Of a stretch of DNA of 64,000 bases, positions 43,415-51,497 are shown in pieces. Every line of letters starts with the position of its first letter. Within the stretch, counting starts at the first letter, position 1. The stretch is from contig NZ_JXRP01000009.1 of assembly GCF_000829435.1 (NCBI RefSeq), forward strand, positions 1 to 64,000. The letters run 5' to 3'. Origin of the DNA: Jeotgalibacillus soli. GTDB taxonomy: Bacteria; Bacillota; Bacilli; Bacillales; Jeotgalibacillaceae. The notes below the pieces were generated by a model that saw nothing but the letters and a program-made list of their open reading frames with translations, was not told the DNA's origin and ran no database searches. The position numbers and the translations under genes are program-made.

Positions 43415-43436
43415 GTAAGATAAAATAGTAACGAAG

Positions 43437-43485
43437 AAAACGGTAAGAATTCTAGATAACTAGGGTTCTTACCGTTTTTTTTTTT
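43437..43485 (+). terminator. terminator of the wal operon
   Basis: A perfect 13-bp stem (43437-43449 with 43466-43478) and a long T run. Confidence 0.93.
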
Positions 43486-43567
43486 GAAAATGTAGGATCA
43501 CTCGGAGTCATCAATGATCAATTAAATTTCATCTCCATCCACGAGTGCATTCAGTCACGAATTTATC

Positions 43568-43583
43568 ATACCTGGGTGGGTAT
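43568..43583. promoter_or_regulatory. ATACC-N6-GGTAT site upstream of the TlpA pair
   Basis: ATACCTGGGTGGGTAT has the same 16-bp layout as the five sites in the sulfur cluster (52.2-55.7 kb). It lies 89 bp before the membrane-protein gene at 43672. Confidence 0.45.
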
Positions 43584-43671
43584 ATTTATTGTGCAAAGAC
43601 AACTATAAATGCTAGGATAAATATAACGTAAAATTCAATATCAGCTTTTATAAAAGTAAAGGCAAAAGAGG

Positions 43672-44292
43672 GTGTCGACAATCGAATGGTATAACATAAA
43701 CGCACTAATTTTTTCTTCATCGCAAGCGGCACTCCTTCTCTCATTTTTTACAACGTGGTTGATTATTCGGCAAACGGTGGGCAAGGATGCGGCCAATCAC
43801 GCATCCAACTTATTTTTTGCGTATGTGTTGGTATGGAAATTTTCAAGTGTTCTCTTTTATTGGGATTTCATATGGAGAGCGCCTATGTCCGTCATTTATT
43901 ATAACGGGGGCCTATACGGTATGTGGATCGCGACCATTACGGTTGTGATTCTCTATGCAATTCGCGTAAAAAAGCAGGAAGAATGGCGTAAGATCGGGAT
44001 AAAGACGTGGGTTTTGGTTCTTCTATTATTTGAAGGCTATAAAGCGGTTCTTACCTATAGTATGTGGACGGATGGATTATGGATTGCTGGCTATTTATTC
44101 ATTCTTATAGGCGTGCTCACACCCAAAATAGCTCTCTTGAAAGAAGCACCCTTCATGACATTGCTTGTTGTCCTTGCACTACAATGGCTGTCAAGCTCGA
44201 TAAATGGTGAGGCGTTTCATCAACCTCTCTTAGCTGGATGGCTGATCAGCGCGGTGCTGATGGTCTTTAATCGGAAGGAGATAAAATCATGA
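43672..44292 (+). CDS. multi-pass membrane protein, distantly Lgt-like
   Basis: A 206-aa protein with about seven membrane segments. The early segments and the region RAPMSVIYYNGGLYGMW faintly recall prolipoprotein diacylglyceryl transferase (Lgt), but I do not see that enzyme's catalytic His/Arg residues. It is joined to the downstream thioredoxin gene by an ATGA overlap, so a role in membrane redox or thiol chemistry is a reasonable guess. GTG start with AAGAGG close upstream, which is unusually short spacing. Confidence 0.5.
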   Translation: MSTIEWYNINALIFSSSQAALLLSFFTTWLIIRQTVGKDAANHASNLFFAYVLVWKFSSVLFYWDFIWRAPMSVIYYNGGLYGMWIATITVVILYAIRVKKQEEWRKIGIKTWVLVLLLFEGYKAVLTYSMWTDGLWIAGYLFILIGVLTPKIALLKEAPFMTLLVVLALQWLSSSINGEAFHQPLLAGWLISAVLMVFNRKEIKS

Positions 44293-44888
44293 TTAAGCGT
44301 ATACTAGCCCTTGTATTGGTGGGGGCTCTAGTAAGTATTTTGATTGTAAATGTGATTAATGATCAAAAAGAGCGGCAGGCAGAACAAGCGCGTCAGCAGC
44401 AATACTCGGTAGCTCCTGCAGAAAATAGCCGGGCACAAGAAGCACCTCCTTCAAACGGAGGAATCCTGGAAGAAGGTCAGCTTGCACCTGATTTCCAAAC
44501 AACGACCCTGGACGGTGAAGAAGTCTCCTTAAGTGATTATCGCGGGAAAAAAATCATCTTAAATTTTTGGGCAACATGGTGCCCCCCATGTATAGCGGAA
44601 ATGCCGCATATGCAAAACTATTACGAGGAAGAAGCAAAGGATCAAAATGTAGAGATTTTAGCCGTGAATTTAACAAGCATGGATCACGGGATTGATAAAG
44701 TGAAGCAGTTTACTGAAGACTTTGAATTAACGTTTCCAGTTTTGATGGATGAGTCGGGTTCCATTGGAGACCAATTTCAGGTATTTACCATTCCTACAAC
44801 ATATATGCTGGATGAAGAAGGAGTTATCATTAGAAAACTACTGGGGCCGATGGATCAAGAGATGATGTCCAGCATGATGAATGAATAA
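44289..44888 (+). CDS. membrane-anchored thioredoxin-like protein (TlpA/ResA type)
   Basis: A 199-aa protein with one N-terminal helix (about 5-22), a Gln/Ala-rich linker and an extracytoplasmic thioredoxin fold with LNFWATWCPPC (active-site Cys pair near residue 100). It should reduce disulfides outside the membrane. It is translationally coupled to the upstream membrane protein. The B. subtilis counterparts are ResA/StoA-like; which one is not clear. Confidence 0.88.
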   Translation: MIKRILALVLVGALVSILIVNVINDQKERQAEQARQQQYSVAPAENSRAQEAPPSNGGILEEGQLAPDFQTTTLDGEEVSLSDYRGKKIILNFWATWCPPCIAEMPHMQNYYEEEAKDQNVEILAVNLTSMDHGIDKVKQFTEDFELTFPVLMDESGSIGDQFQVFTIPTTYMLDEEGVIIRKLLGPMDQEMMSSMMNE

Positions 44889-44903
44889 ATTTCGTATAAA
44901 ACA

Positions 44904-44934
44904 GAAACCCTCATGGATTATCCATGAGGGTTTC
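44904..44934. terminator. bidirectional terminator
   Basis: A perfect 14-bp stem with a 3-nt loop lies between the TlpA gene (plus) and the small gene at 44943 (minus). Confidence 0.85.
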
Positions 44935-44942
44935 TTCTTCTC

Positions 44943-45071
44943 TCATTTCTTTGGTTTCCCTTTTTTACGATCAAAATGCATTCTGTACGTTTCGGTATAT
45001 TGCATTTCTTTGCGCAACTGTTCTTTTTTATAATTAATAAGCAGCTCTAATTCATAAAAGTTCATGTTCAT
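44943..45071 (-). CDS. 42-aa hypothetical basic protein
   Basis: An unannotated-looking small frame starting MNMNFYELELLINYKKEQL and ending in a lysine-rich tail. AGGGGG lies 7 bp before the ATG, and a terminator hairpin follows the stop. It is predicted to be helical and soluble. I do not recognise it, but the signals make translation likely. Confidence 0.55.
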   Translation of the reverse strand: MNMNFYELELLINYKKEQLRKEMQYTETYRMHFDRKKGKPKK

Positions 45072-45245
45072 TTTTATTCCCCCTTGTTCTTAATGTAAAT
45101 ATACACATTAAGAAAAGAGTATACATTTAACGTTAGACTGATTTTTTCTGCATCTCAAGACGGAATAAATCAATGGGAAAAATCATCCCTTGGTCCTTTA
45201 TCAATCGTAGTAGAGGGCTTTTATTATTCTGACTTTGTTAAACTT

Positions 45246-45308
45246 GGCTGTTAATTTCCGCTCCAATCAACATAGTGCCAAAATCAATAATTTTTTTTTA
45301 ACATAGCC
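45246..45308 (-). repeat. dispersed ~135-bp element, copy 3 (interior deleted)
   Basis: Keeps both ends of the element (GGCTGTTAATTTCCGCTCC fused to AATCAACATAGTGCC and the flanking AACATAGCC) but lacks about 75 bp of its middle. Confidence 0.65.
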
Positions 45309-45314
45309 GGTATT

Positions 45315-45959
45315 TTAAAAGATACTAAAATTCCATTCAGCAGAGATGCGGCGAAGCAGCATTGTGCCCGCTGTACTGTTTCCATGAGGGTCAATCGCAG
45401 GTGCAAAGACGGCTATGCCGCAGCCATTGCGAAACGCTTCTTCTAAATGCCATTTGGGAGGAACTGCTGCTAAAATAGCTCCGGATACACCGCTTTTTGC
45501 AGGAATTCCAACATGCGCCGCAAATTTACCGGATGAATTATACATCCCGCACGTCACCATTAACACCTTCGCAATCCGGGCAATGTCTTTAGCAAAAATT
45601 AGTTTTTTTGTAATCGGGTCAGCACCATCATGTGCGATAACAAGGCCAATTTTCGCGAGATCTTTTAACCCAATACAAATGGAGCATTGTCGAATATAAA
45701 TATCCAATGCTTCCTCTACCTCTAATTCAAGCAGCATTGAATCTTTTAAGTAATAGGCAAGTGCACGATTGCGATGGGAGGTTTCCAGCTCGGATTGAAA
45801 AACCTTATGATCCATCTCCAAACGATGGCCAATGAGGGTTTCAATAAATGAAAGAAATCCTTCATACTTCTGCTCAACCGTCTCCCCAAGCATCGTATGG
45901 GAGCGGTTTTCTTCCACCCACTTCATTAATTTGGCATTTACTTCCTCGATTTTCATCAT
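45315..45959 (-). pseudogene. glsA: glutaminase with in-frame loss of the catalytic core
   Basis: Residues from about 24 onward match glutaminase (HRNRALAYYL, TCGMYNSSGKFA, GIPAKSGVSG, GNSTAGTML). The first 20 residues (LMKWVEENR) match the normal N-terminus. Roughly 95-100 residues between them are missing in frame, including the catalytic SxxK serine and lysine and the NPMINAGA asparagine. The frame is open and 214 aa against about 310-330 normally. The protein cannot be an active glutaminase by the known mechanism. AAAAGAG precedes the start, so it may be translated. Confidence 0.75.
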
Positions 45960-46072
45960 GCGGCTCTTTTAACTATCGTTGCATTTAGCATGGCGTTTTA
46001 GGGTGATATTTATTTAAAAAGGATGTTCTTTTTTGAAGGTGGAATTTGAATAAAATTTTGGGGCAGTTGCTG

Positions 46073-46167
46073 TTTACAGGCCGTCGAGATTAATTTACAG
46101 GCCGTGGCGGCACATTTGCAAGCCGTCAGAGAAATTTACAGGCCGTGCTCACAGATTTACAGGCCGT
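46073..46167 (+). repeat. TTTACAGGCCGT array 1 (5 units)
   Basis: Units begin at 46073, 46094, 46115, 46135 and 46156, each with TTTACAGGCCGT or a one- to two-base variant, spaced 21, 21, 20 and 21 bp. It lies between the glutaminase remnant and the lysE-type gene. The predicted N-terminus of a longer frame here is repeat sequence, not protein. Confidence 0.9.
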
Positions 46168-46288
46168 TGCCCGATCAGACCATCATAATAGCATTTGGTT
46201 GGGTCCTGAACGATCCATTTGGATGGAGACTAGGTTGGATAAAAAATTTATAATAAGTCATACGATAGAAATGATTGGAGAGAATGAA

Positions 46289-46894
46289 TTGATTGAAGCC
46301 GTTTTTCATGGATTAATATTGGCATTTGGATTGATTTTACCGCTCGGAGTGCAAAATATTTTCGTTTTTAACCAGGGAGCACTTCAGCCGACTTTTATTA
46401 GGACATTACCGGTCGTATTAACCGCATCGATTTGTGATACGATCCTTATTTTAGCATCTGTCATGGGTGTGTCACTGATCGTTCTTACAGTTGTTTGGCT
46501 GGAGACGTTTATTCTTATTGCTGGAATCCTGTTTCTCATCTACATGGGGTGGATTCTATGGAAGACAAAACAGGAAAATATGGAAGAAGGAAAAAACTTG
46601 TCCGTAAAAAAACAAATCCTATTTGCTGCGTCCGTCTCTGTGCTTAACCCGCATGCCATTTTGGATACAGTAGGAGTGATCGGGGTCAGTTCACTGAATT
46701 ACACAGGAGACGAGAAATGGGCTTTTACGATAAGCGCTATTTTGGTGTCCTGGCTATGGTTCTCAGTGCTTGCGATCGCGGGCAGGTTTGTGAGCAGGCT
46801 TGGTCAAAATGGAAAGCTTCTTCATCTTTTAAATAAAATTTCTGCTTGTATCATATGGACAATGGCTTTGTATATGGCGTTGAAAGTGTTTTGA
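46289..46894 (+). CDS. LysE/ArgO-type amino-acid exporter
   Basis: A 201-aa membrane protein with about six segments, starting LIEAVFHGLILAFGLILPLG and continuing GVQNIFVFNQGA, the LysE signature. It should export basic amino acids. TTG 46289 is the best start (GGAGAG 6 bp upstream); an ATG at 46271 lacks such a site, and the frame further upstream is repeat DNA. Arrays 1 and 2 flank it together with the paiB fragment. Confidence 0.88.
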   Translation: MIEAVFHGLILAFGLILPLGVQNIFVFNQGALQPTFIRTLPVVLTASICDTILILASVMGVSLIVLTVVWLETFILIAGILFLIYMGWILWKTKQENMEEGKNLSVKKQILFAASVSVLNPHAILDTVGVIGVSSLNYTGDEKWAFTISAILVSWLWFSVLAIAGRFVSRLGQNGKLLHLLNKISACIIWTMALYMALKVF

Positions 46895-46923
46895 TAGATG
46901 GTTGAGAAAGGGTTATATCATTT

Positions 46924-47118
46924 TTGGGATTTCTTTATAATTTAGAAAAAAAGATCGTTGGCTTTGAAATCGAGATTAATAGAATCGAAGGAAAATGGAA
47001 GTTAAATCAAAATCACTCGAGTGAAAGACAAAAAATAATAATAAACCGGTTGGAAACGAGGAATGAATACAATTCAAAAGAAATCGCCGAGCTGTTGAAG
47101 AAAAATCTCCTAAATTAG
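46924..47118 (+). pseudogene. paiB: paiB 3' fragment
   Basis: A 64-aa frame encodes KIVGFEIEINRIEGKWKLNQNH and ends LLKKNL, which matches the C-terminus of PaiB-type FMN-binding regulators (about 200 aa). The N-terminal two thirds are absent. No ribosome-binding site is seen. It is a remnant. Confidence 0.7.
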
Positions 47119-47153
47119 GGGCCATTTTTGACTGGAATCAAGGGGAAGGAGCT

Positions 47154-47249
47154 TTTGCAGGCCGTGGTGATGAGTTTACAGGCCGTCGTCAGGTATTTAC
47201 AAGCCGTCAGAAAAATTTACAAGCCGTGCTCACACATTTACAGGCCGCC
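47154..47249 (+). repeat. TTTACAGGCCGT array 2 (5 units)
   Basis: Units begin at 47154, 47175, 47196, 47216 and 47237, spaced 21, 21, 20 and 21 bp, exactly like array 1. Units 3-5 match the corresponding units of array 1 (CCGTCAGA, CCGTGCTCACA, GCCCGAT), so the two are homologous direct repeats. Confidence 0.9.
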
Positions 47250-47273
47250 GCCCGATTAGATCAATACCCTAAT

Positions 47274-47308
47274 AGAAAAGGAGCAGGATGAGAACCTGCT
47301 CCTTTTCT
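47274..47308 (-). terminator. terminator after the EamA gene
   Basis: A perfect 14-bp stem (47274-47287 with 47295-47308) with a 7-nt loop overlaps the stop codon of the minus-strand exporter gene. Confidence 0.85.
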
Positions 47309-48209
47309 AACTAGTTTTATAATACCCAGATGCATCCTTAGTCAGTTTATTTTTCGGTGTAACAGAAAGTACAATAATGGCTAAGAACAGCAACCCAACA
47401 CCGCCCCAAGCCAGAAGGCTAAGTGATTCACCGACTAGGAAAACACCTAATAGCGCGGCAGTGAGCGGTTCTGCCAATGAGAGTGTTACGGCAGTGGAAG
47501 CTGGGATCTTGACCAGCCCTTTTGCAAATAAAAGGTAGGCGACGGCTGTTGCAAATACCCCAAGATAAAGACTCATTGCAAGCCCCTCAAATTCGAAAAG
47601 CCAGGATAAATCAAATATAAATAATAGCGGTGCTAAAAACAGCGCACTCACTGTAAAAACAACGGCAACGACAGTATCAGGTGATTGAGTATGGAGAAGC
47701 TCTTTACTGATAATGGTATAACTTGCAAACGACAACCCAGCTCCGAGTGCCAATAAAATTCCCAATGGGTCAACAACGACCGAGTTTTGGTTCGCAAAAA
47801 GCATGAAGCACCCCACAATGGCGATAAGCGTTGCAACCCACCAGTTGAGAGAGGGCTTTCGCCGATTAATCATCCATTCCATTATCCCCGCAACAATCGG
47901 TGCACTGCCAATAGCAACCACCGTTCCTACAGCAATTCCTGTTACACTGACAGCAGAAAAGAAAAAAGGCTGATATAATGCCATACTAAGGGCGGCAAGC
48001 ACCACGTGTTTGATTGACCAATTGCCTCGCACTAATTTTCCCTGAAGAAGAACAAAAAGCAAAAGCGTCGTTCCCCCAAACGCAAGTCTCATAGCCCCAA
48101 ACGAAATAGGGTGTGCGGAGGGAGGAGCGAAAGCGTGTGCAGTACCAGTTGTCCCCCACAAAATGGCTGCAAACAAGATGGGGAATAATGGATATTTTGA
48201 TCTGAGCAT
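47307..48209 (-). CDS. EamA-family drug/metabolite transporter
   Basis: A 300-aa protein with ten predicted membrane helices in two EamA repeats, starting PLFPILFAAILWGTTGTAHAF and with SLAEPLTAALLGVFLVGE in the second repeat. The family exports amino acids or other metabolites; the substrate is unknown. The GGAAGG motif lies close to the start. Isolated gene. Confidence 0.9.
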   Translation of the reverse strand: MLRSKYPLFPILFAAILWGTTGTAHAFAPPSAHPISFGAMRLAFGGTTLLLFVLLQGKLVRGNWSIKHVVLAALSMALYQPFFFSAVSVTGIAVGTVVAIGSAPIVAGIMEWMINRRKPSLNWWVATLIAIVGCFMLFANQNSVVVDPLGILLALGAGLSFASYTIISKELLHTQSPDTVVAVVFTVSALFLAPLLFIFDLSWLFEFEGLAMSLYLGVFATAVAYLLFAKGLVKIPASTAVTLSLAEPLTAALLGVFLVGESLSLLAWGGVGLLFLAIIVLSVTPKNKLTKDASGYYKTS

Positions 48210-48598
48210 AAACCTTTCCTTCCTTTCACAAACTTAAAATTCATTGTTAGGTAGAATAGCAGATAACTAAATGTGAAATAAGCTCTTTATATAGTATCAA
48301 TGTTTTGTATGGTTTTTTATAATAACAAATAATTTAAGAAACAAACAAAAAAAGAAAAAATGTATGTTAAAAAGAGATTGTAATATATACTTTTTTAAAT
48401 GATTATTGGTGGTATATAACCAAATTTTTCAGAAAAAAGAAAACTTTCATCTCTTTGGTTAGTTTTTTTGACGGGGAACCGTGTCCGTGGATCAGAGGAA
48501 CAAAGAAATAGAAAAGCAAAGGATTCATGAGCCTGCCAATTATGGAGAGAGAATACTACCAGGAGAAATACTAGCCGAATCATTACGGCTAGTGTTTC
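48210..48598. other. 389-bp gap without a recognisable gene
   Basis: AT-rich. It contains the hairpin at 48570-48593. Short frames on both strands around 48400-48600 have no supporting signals. Confidence 0.6.
48570..48593 (-). terminator. terminator after the cupin regulator
   Basis: An 8-bp perfect stem ACTAGCCG/CGGCTAGT with an 8-nt loop lies just after the minus-strand stop. Confidence 0.65.
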
Positions 48599-49183
48599 TT
48601 ACGTAGAATTCCGGTACGTCATCACAAAATGCAAAACCGTAGTCGAAGAGGTCGGGTTGATATATGCATGCTTGCGGTCCGCATTAAATTTGATGGAATC
48701 ATATTCAAAAAGGTGGTAGCATTCGTCCTCAATTTTTATTTTTACTTCGCCTTCCATGACGGTAACATATTCGACCACGCCGGTCTGATGCGCGCTGGGT
48801 GAATATTCGCTGTTCGGCTTTAAAAAGGCGCGGTGAATTTCGCTGGAACCGTAATGAGGTACATTAAACATCGGCTCAAGTGTACATGCTTCATTGGCAC
48901 TTAAAATTTTATTTCCTTCATGTTTTCGTGAGATTAACACATCTTGGTTTTCATTCAATAGTACAGAAATCGGGATCGACAAGCCGTTTGCGATTTTCCA
49001 AATAACTGAAAGGGATGGATTGGCCTCTCCTCTCTCGATATTTCCCAGTGTCAGCTTACTCACATCCGTCAGCTGGGCAAGCTCCTGTAAACTAAGCCCT
49101 TTATTCTTTCTTATCCGTCTGAGGGTTGATCCTACCTGTTTTGCTAATTTCTCAGCATGACTTACGATAGGCTGTTGGTCCAT
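48599..49183 (-). CDS. XRE-family regulator with C-terminal cupin domain
   Basis: A 194-aa regulator: an N-terminal helix-turn-helix (about 10-65, with SLQELAQLTDVSKLTLGNIERG) and a C-terminal cupin (about 110-185, with VVEYVTVMEGEVKIKIE). Such proteins usually sense a small ligand. ATG 49183 has AAGGAGG 9 bp upstream; a frame to 49210 is less likely. It is divergent from a transporter gene, which suggests it controls that gene. Confidence 0.92.
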   Translation of the reverse strand: MDQQPIVSHAEKLAKQVGSTLRRIRKNKGLSLQELAQLTDVSKLTLGNIERGEANPSLSVIWKIANGLSIPISVLLNENQDVLISRKHEGNKILSANEACTLEPMFNVPHYGSSEIHRAFLKPNSEYSPSAHQTGVVEYVTVMEGEVKIKIEDECYHLFEYDSIKFNADRKHAYINPTSSTTVLHFVMTYRNST

Positions 49184-49228
49184 ATATGAAAACCTCCTTG
49201 ATGATGGCATAGCTATTTTAATAATCAG

Positions 49229-49266
49229 AAAGTATAATATAATTTATATAGAATATATTATACTTT
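49229..49266. promoter_or_regulatory. 13-bp inverted repeat, likely operator
   Basis: AAAGTATAATATA (49229-49241) and its exact complement (49254-49266) are 12 bp apart, in the divergent promoter between the cupin regulator and the transporter. Confidence 0.6.
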
Positions 49267-49285
49267 ATTTCAGAAGTGGAATGAT

Positions 49286-50263
49286 GTGAATATGAAGGAA
49301 ATCATGCTGGGAATTTCAGCTTCGATGTTTTTTGCGGTTACGTTTATTTTAAACCGTTCGATGGAGCTTTCTGGAGGCAGCTGGCTGTGGAGTTCGTCGC
49401 TAAGATTTATCTTTATGGTTCCGTTTTTGCTGCTTATTGTCCTTTTGCGGAAAAACTTAAAGCCTCTTTTAAAAGAAATGAAGAGACAGCCGCTCCCGTG
49501 GATCATCTGGAGCTTTGTCGGCTTTGTTTTATTTTACGCACCCATCACGTATGCAGCGGCCTATGGACCGGGCTGGCTGGTTGCGGGGACTTGGCAAATT
49601 ACGATTGTAGCGGGGACGCTATTAGTGCCTTTCTTTTATATCACTGTCCAGACGGAAAAAGGAATAATAAAGGTAAGAAGTAAGATTCCTTTTGGTGCAC
49701 TTTTTATTTCATTCGTGATTTTTCTCGGAGTGGCTCTTATTCAACTGCCTAGAGTTCGTGAACTTACGTTTAATGAGCTATTGCTTGGTATCCTTCCAGT
49801 TGTGGTCGCAGCCTTTGCCTATCCGTTAGGAAATCGAAAAACGATGGAGCTCTCTGGGGGCAGGCTGGATACGTTTCAAAGGGTTTTGGGCATGGCATTA
49901 GCAAGCCTTCCCTTCTGGCTGGTTATCAGTACAGTTGGTTTTATGCAAGCAGGTCCACCTCCTGCCAGTCAGCTGCTGCAGACATTTATTGTCGCAATCA
50001 GCTCGGGTGTAATTGCCACCCTATTATTTTTTATTGCGACTGAACGGGTCAGCGGGCACCAAGGAAAACTTGCCTCCGTTGAAGCGACGCAATCAACTCA
50101 AGTACTATTCGTTATGATCGGAGAAATTTTGCTCCTTTCAAGTCCTTTACCAAGCATGATGGCAACGGTTGGAATCATGATTATTATCGCTGGCATGCTG
50201 CTTCATAGCTATTACACGAAAAAGCTCAATGAGAAACAGTTTAAAGCTGCACTGTCAAAATAA
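49286..50263 (+). CDS. EmrE-type multidrug resistance efflux family transporter (DMT superfamily)
   Basis: A 325-aa membrane protein with ten predicted helices. NRSMELSGGSWLWSSSLRF at the start and NRKTMELSGGRLDTFQR in the second half form a clear internal duplication. It matches the 'multidrug resistance efflux transporter' branch of the DMT superfamily; the substrate is unknown. GTG 49286 or ATG 49292 may start it. Probably regulated by the divergent XRE-cupin protein. Confidence 0.85.
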   Translation: MNMKEIMLGISASMFFAVTFILNRSMELSGGSWLWSSSLRFIFMVPFLLLIVLLRKNLKPLLKEMKRQPLPWIIWSFVGFVLFYAPITYAAAYGPGWLVAGTWQITIVAGTLLVPFFYITVQTEKGIIKVRSKIPFGALFISFVIFLGVALIQLPRVRELTFNELLLGILPVVVAAFAYPLGNRKTMELSGGRLDTFQRVLGMALASLPFWLVISTVGFMQAGPPPASQLLQTFIVAISSGVIATLLFFIATERVSGHQGKLASVEATQSTQVLFVMIGEILLLSSPLPSMMATVGIMIIIAGMLLHSYYTKKLNEKQFKAALSK

Positions 50264-50273
50264 GTGCAGCTTT
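50243..50273 (+). terminator. terminator after the efflux gene
   Basis: An 11-bp perfect stem (AAAGCTGCACT with its complement) spans the stop codon. Confidence 0.7.
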
Positions 50274-50447
50274 AGACTGTTGACAAACGCTCGCTTTCTT
50301 CGTTACTCACCTTGCTGCGGTAGCTCATTACCACCCTCAGTAACTCCGCTCCTCGCAAGGCTTCACGCCTTGAAAGAGAAAAGTTTGCAGTTCAGTCTGA
50401 AGTGTTGGTAAGTTTACAAATGGAGTTGTCCTCTATTAATAATAAAG

Positions 50448-51242
50448 CTAAAAAAAGTTATATAATCCATTCTCAAAATAAATATATTCATCGGGAGAAA
50501 CGATTTTCTCGCCGTAGCCTTCAAAGAAGATGGCTATATCTCTCTCATTTTCAAAAGCATTTGGTTTAGGACGGATGGCTAAAGAAGCATCATATCTTGG
50601 GTCGCCAAATGCGCCGCCGCTCCAGTCAATAATGCTTGTCACATTGCCATTTTGAACGAGCACATTATCAATCGTAAAATCCCCGTGAATTAGTGTTTGT
50701 TTAAAGGGCTTGGGTTTGTTGGCTTTTAAACGCTCCAATAATGCCTGATCGCCTTCCGTTTCATAATAATCCAAATTATATTGTGCCGCCTGCAGCATAT
50801 CATCCAGCCATAATTGACTTGATTTTAGATCATCTGGACAAGGGGTTGAATGAATATGTGCAAGCGTCTTTCCAAAGAGAAAAATCATTTCCTGCCGCCG
50901 TGCTTCATTTTTTTCCTTCAATAAAGCAGTACGCAGCGTTTCCCCTTCAAAAAACTCAAGCAGCGCAAAGCTTTGGCTTTGTTCTTTTCGTTCAATGTAT
51001 TTATGAACCTTTGGAATAGGAAGGGCAGTTTGGGTCGTTAAGCTATTTAACACAAAAACTTCCTTATGCAGCCAGGAGTTGAATTGCTCCGTCCTCGTTC
51101 TTTTTAAAATAAACATTCCTTGCTCAGATTCAATAACTCCTACATCAGAAGTCCATCCTTGTTGCGGAAAAACAATAGATTTGATCGTTCCTAAAAAGTT
51201 TATGATTTCTTTTGGTAGTTCATTGATTTGTAGGGGGTTCAT
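50448..51242 (-). CDS. aminoglycoside-phosphotransferase-family protein
   Basis: A 264-aa kinase-like protein. The catalytic loop LIHGDFTIDNVL (near residue 185) and the metal-binding IIDWSGGAFGDPRYD (near 205) are intact, as is the N-terminal lobe. The family phosphorylates small molecules or antibiotics; the substrate is unknown. ATG 51242 has GGAGA upstream; the frame to 51299 is less likely. Confidence 0.85.
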   Translation of the reverse strand: MNPLQINELPKEIINFLGTIKSIVFPQQGWTSDVGVIESEQGMFILKRTRTEQFNSWLHKEVFVLNSLTTQTALPIPKVHKYIERKEQSQSFALLEFFEGETLRTALLKEKNEARRQEMIFLFGKTLAHIHSTPCPDDLKSSQLWLDDMLQAAQYNLDYYETEGDQALLERLKANKPKPFKQTLIHGDFTIDNVLVQNGNVTSIIDWSGGAFGDPRYDASLAIRPKPNAFENERDIAIFFEGYGEKIVSPDEYIYFENGLYNFF

Positions 51243-51497
51243 AAAAACATCTCCATTAAAATAAAGTTTTTCATTTATTAATACTTCATAAAAAATCAAA
51301 ACCCTTTCTTTCCTTTACAATATATAATGCAATTTAGAAGAAAGTGAGATTCAATTGTGATAGAATTGGAAAACGAGTGCAGAGAGGGTGTATATATTTA
51401 AGGGATGTAAAATTTTTAAATTTTCACTCTTTAAATGGATGAGAACAAGTTGTATAATAATTTTTAATGTTTTTATATAACAACAAGGAGAGCGTGA

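Noticed and set aside
46073-46167. CRISPR-like array
   Set aside because: Units are 12 bp with 8-9 bp between them, the units vary and the in-between sequence is shared among arrays; no cas genes are present.
46145-46288. N-terminal extension of the LysE-type protein
   Set aside because: It is encoded by repeat units 4 and 5 and flanking DNA, while a TTG with a good ribosome-binding site at 46289 gives the family N-terminus.
48395-48600. Short frames on both strands in the EamA-cupin gap
   Set aside because: No start signals and no recognisable protein features; they overlap a terminator.
50279-50400. Possible further dispersed repeat with small hairpin CAAGGC/GCCTTG
   Set aside because: It does not align with the other repeats in the window, and only one copy is present.
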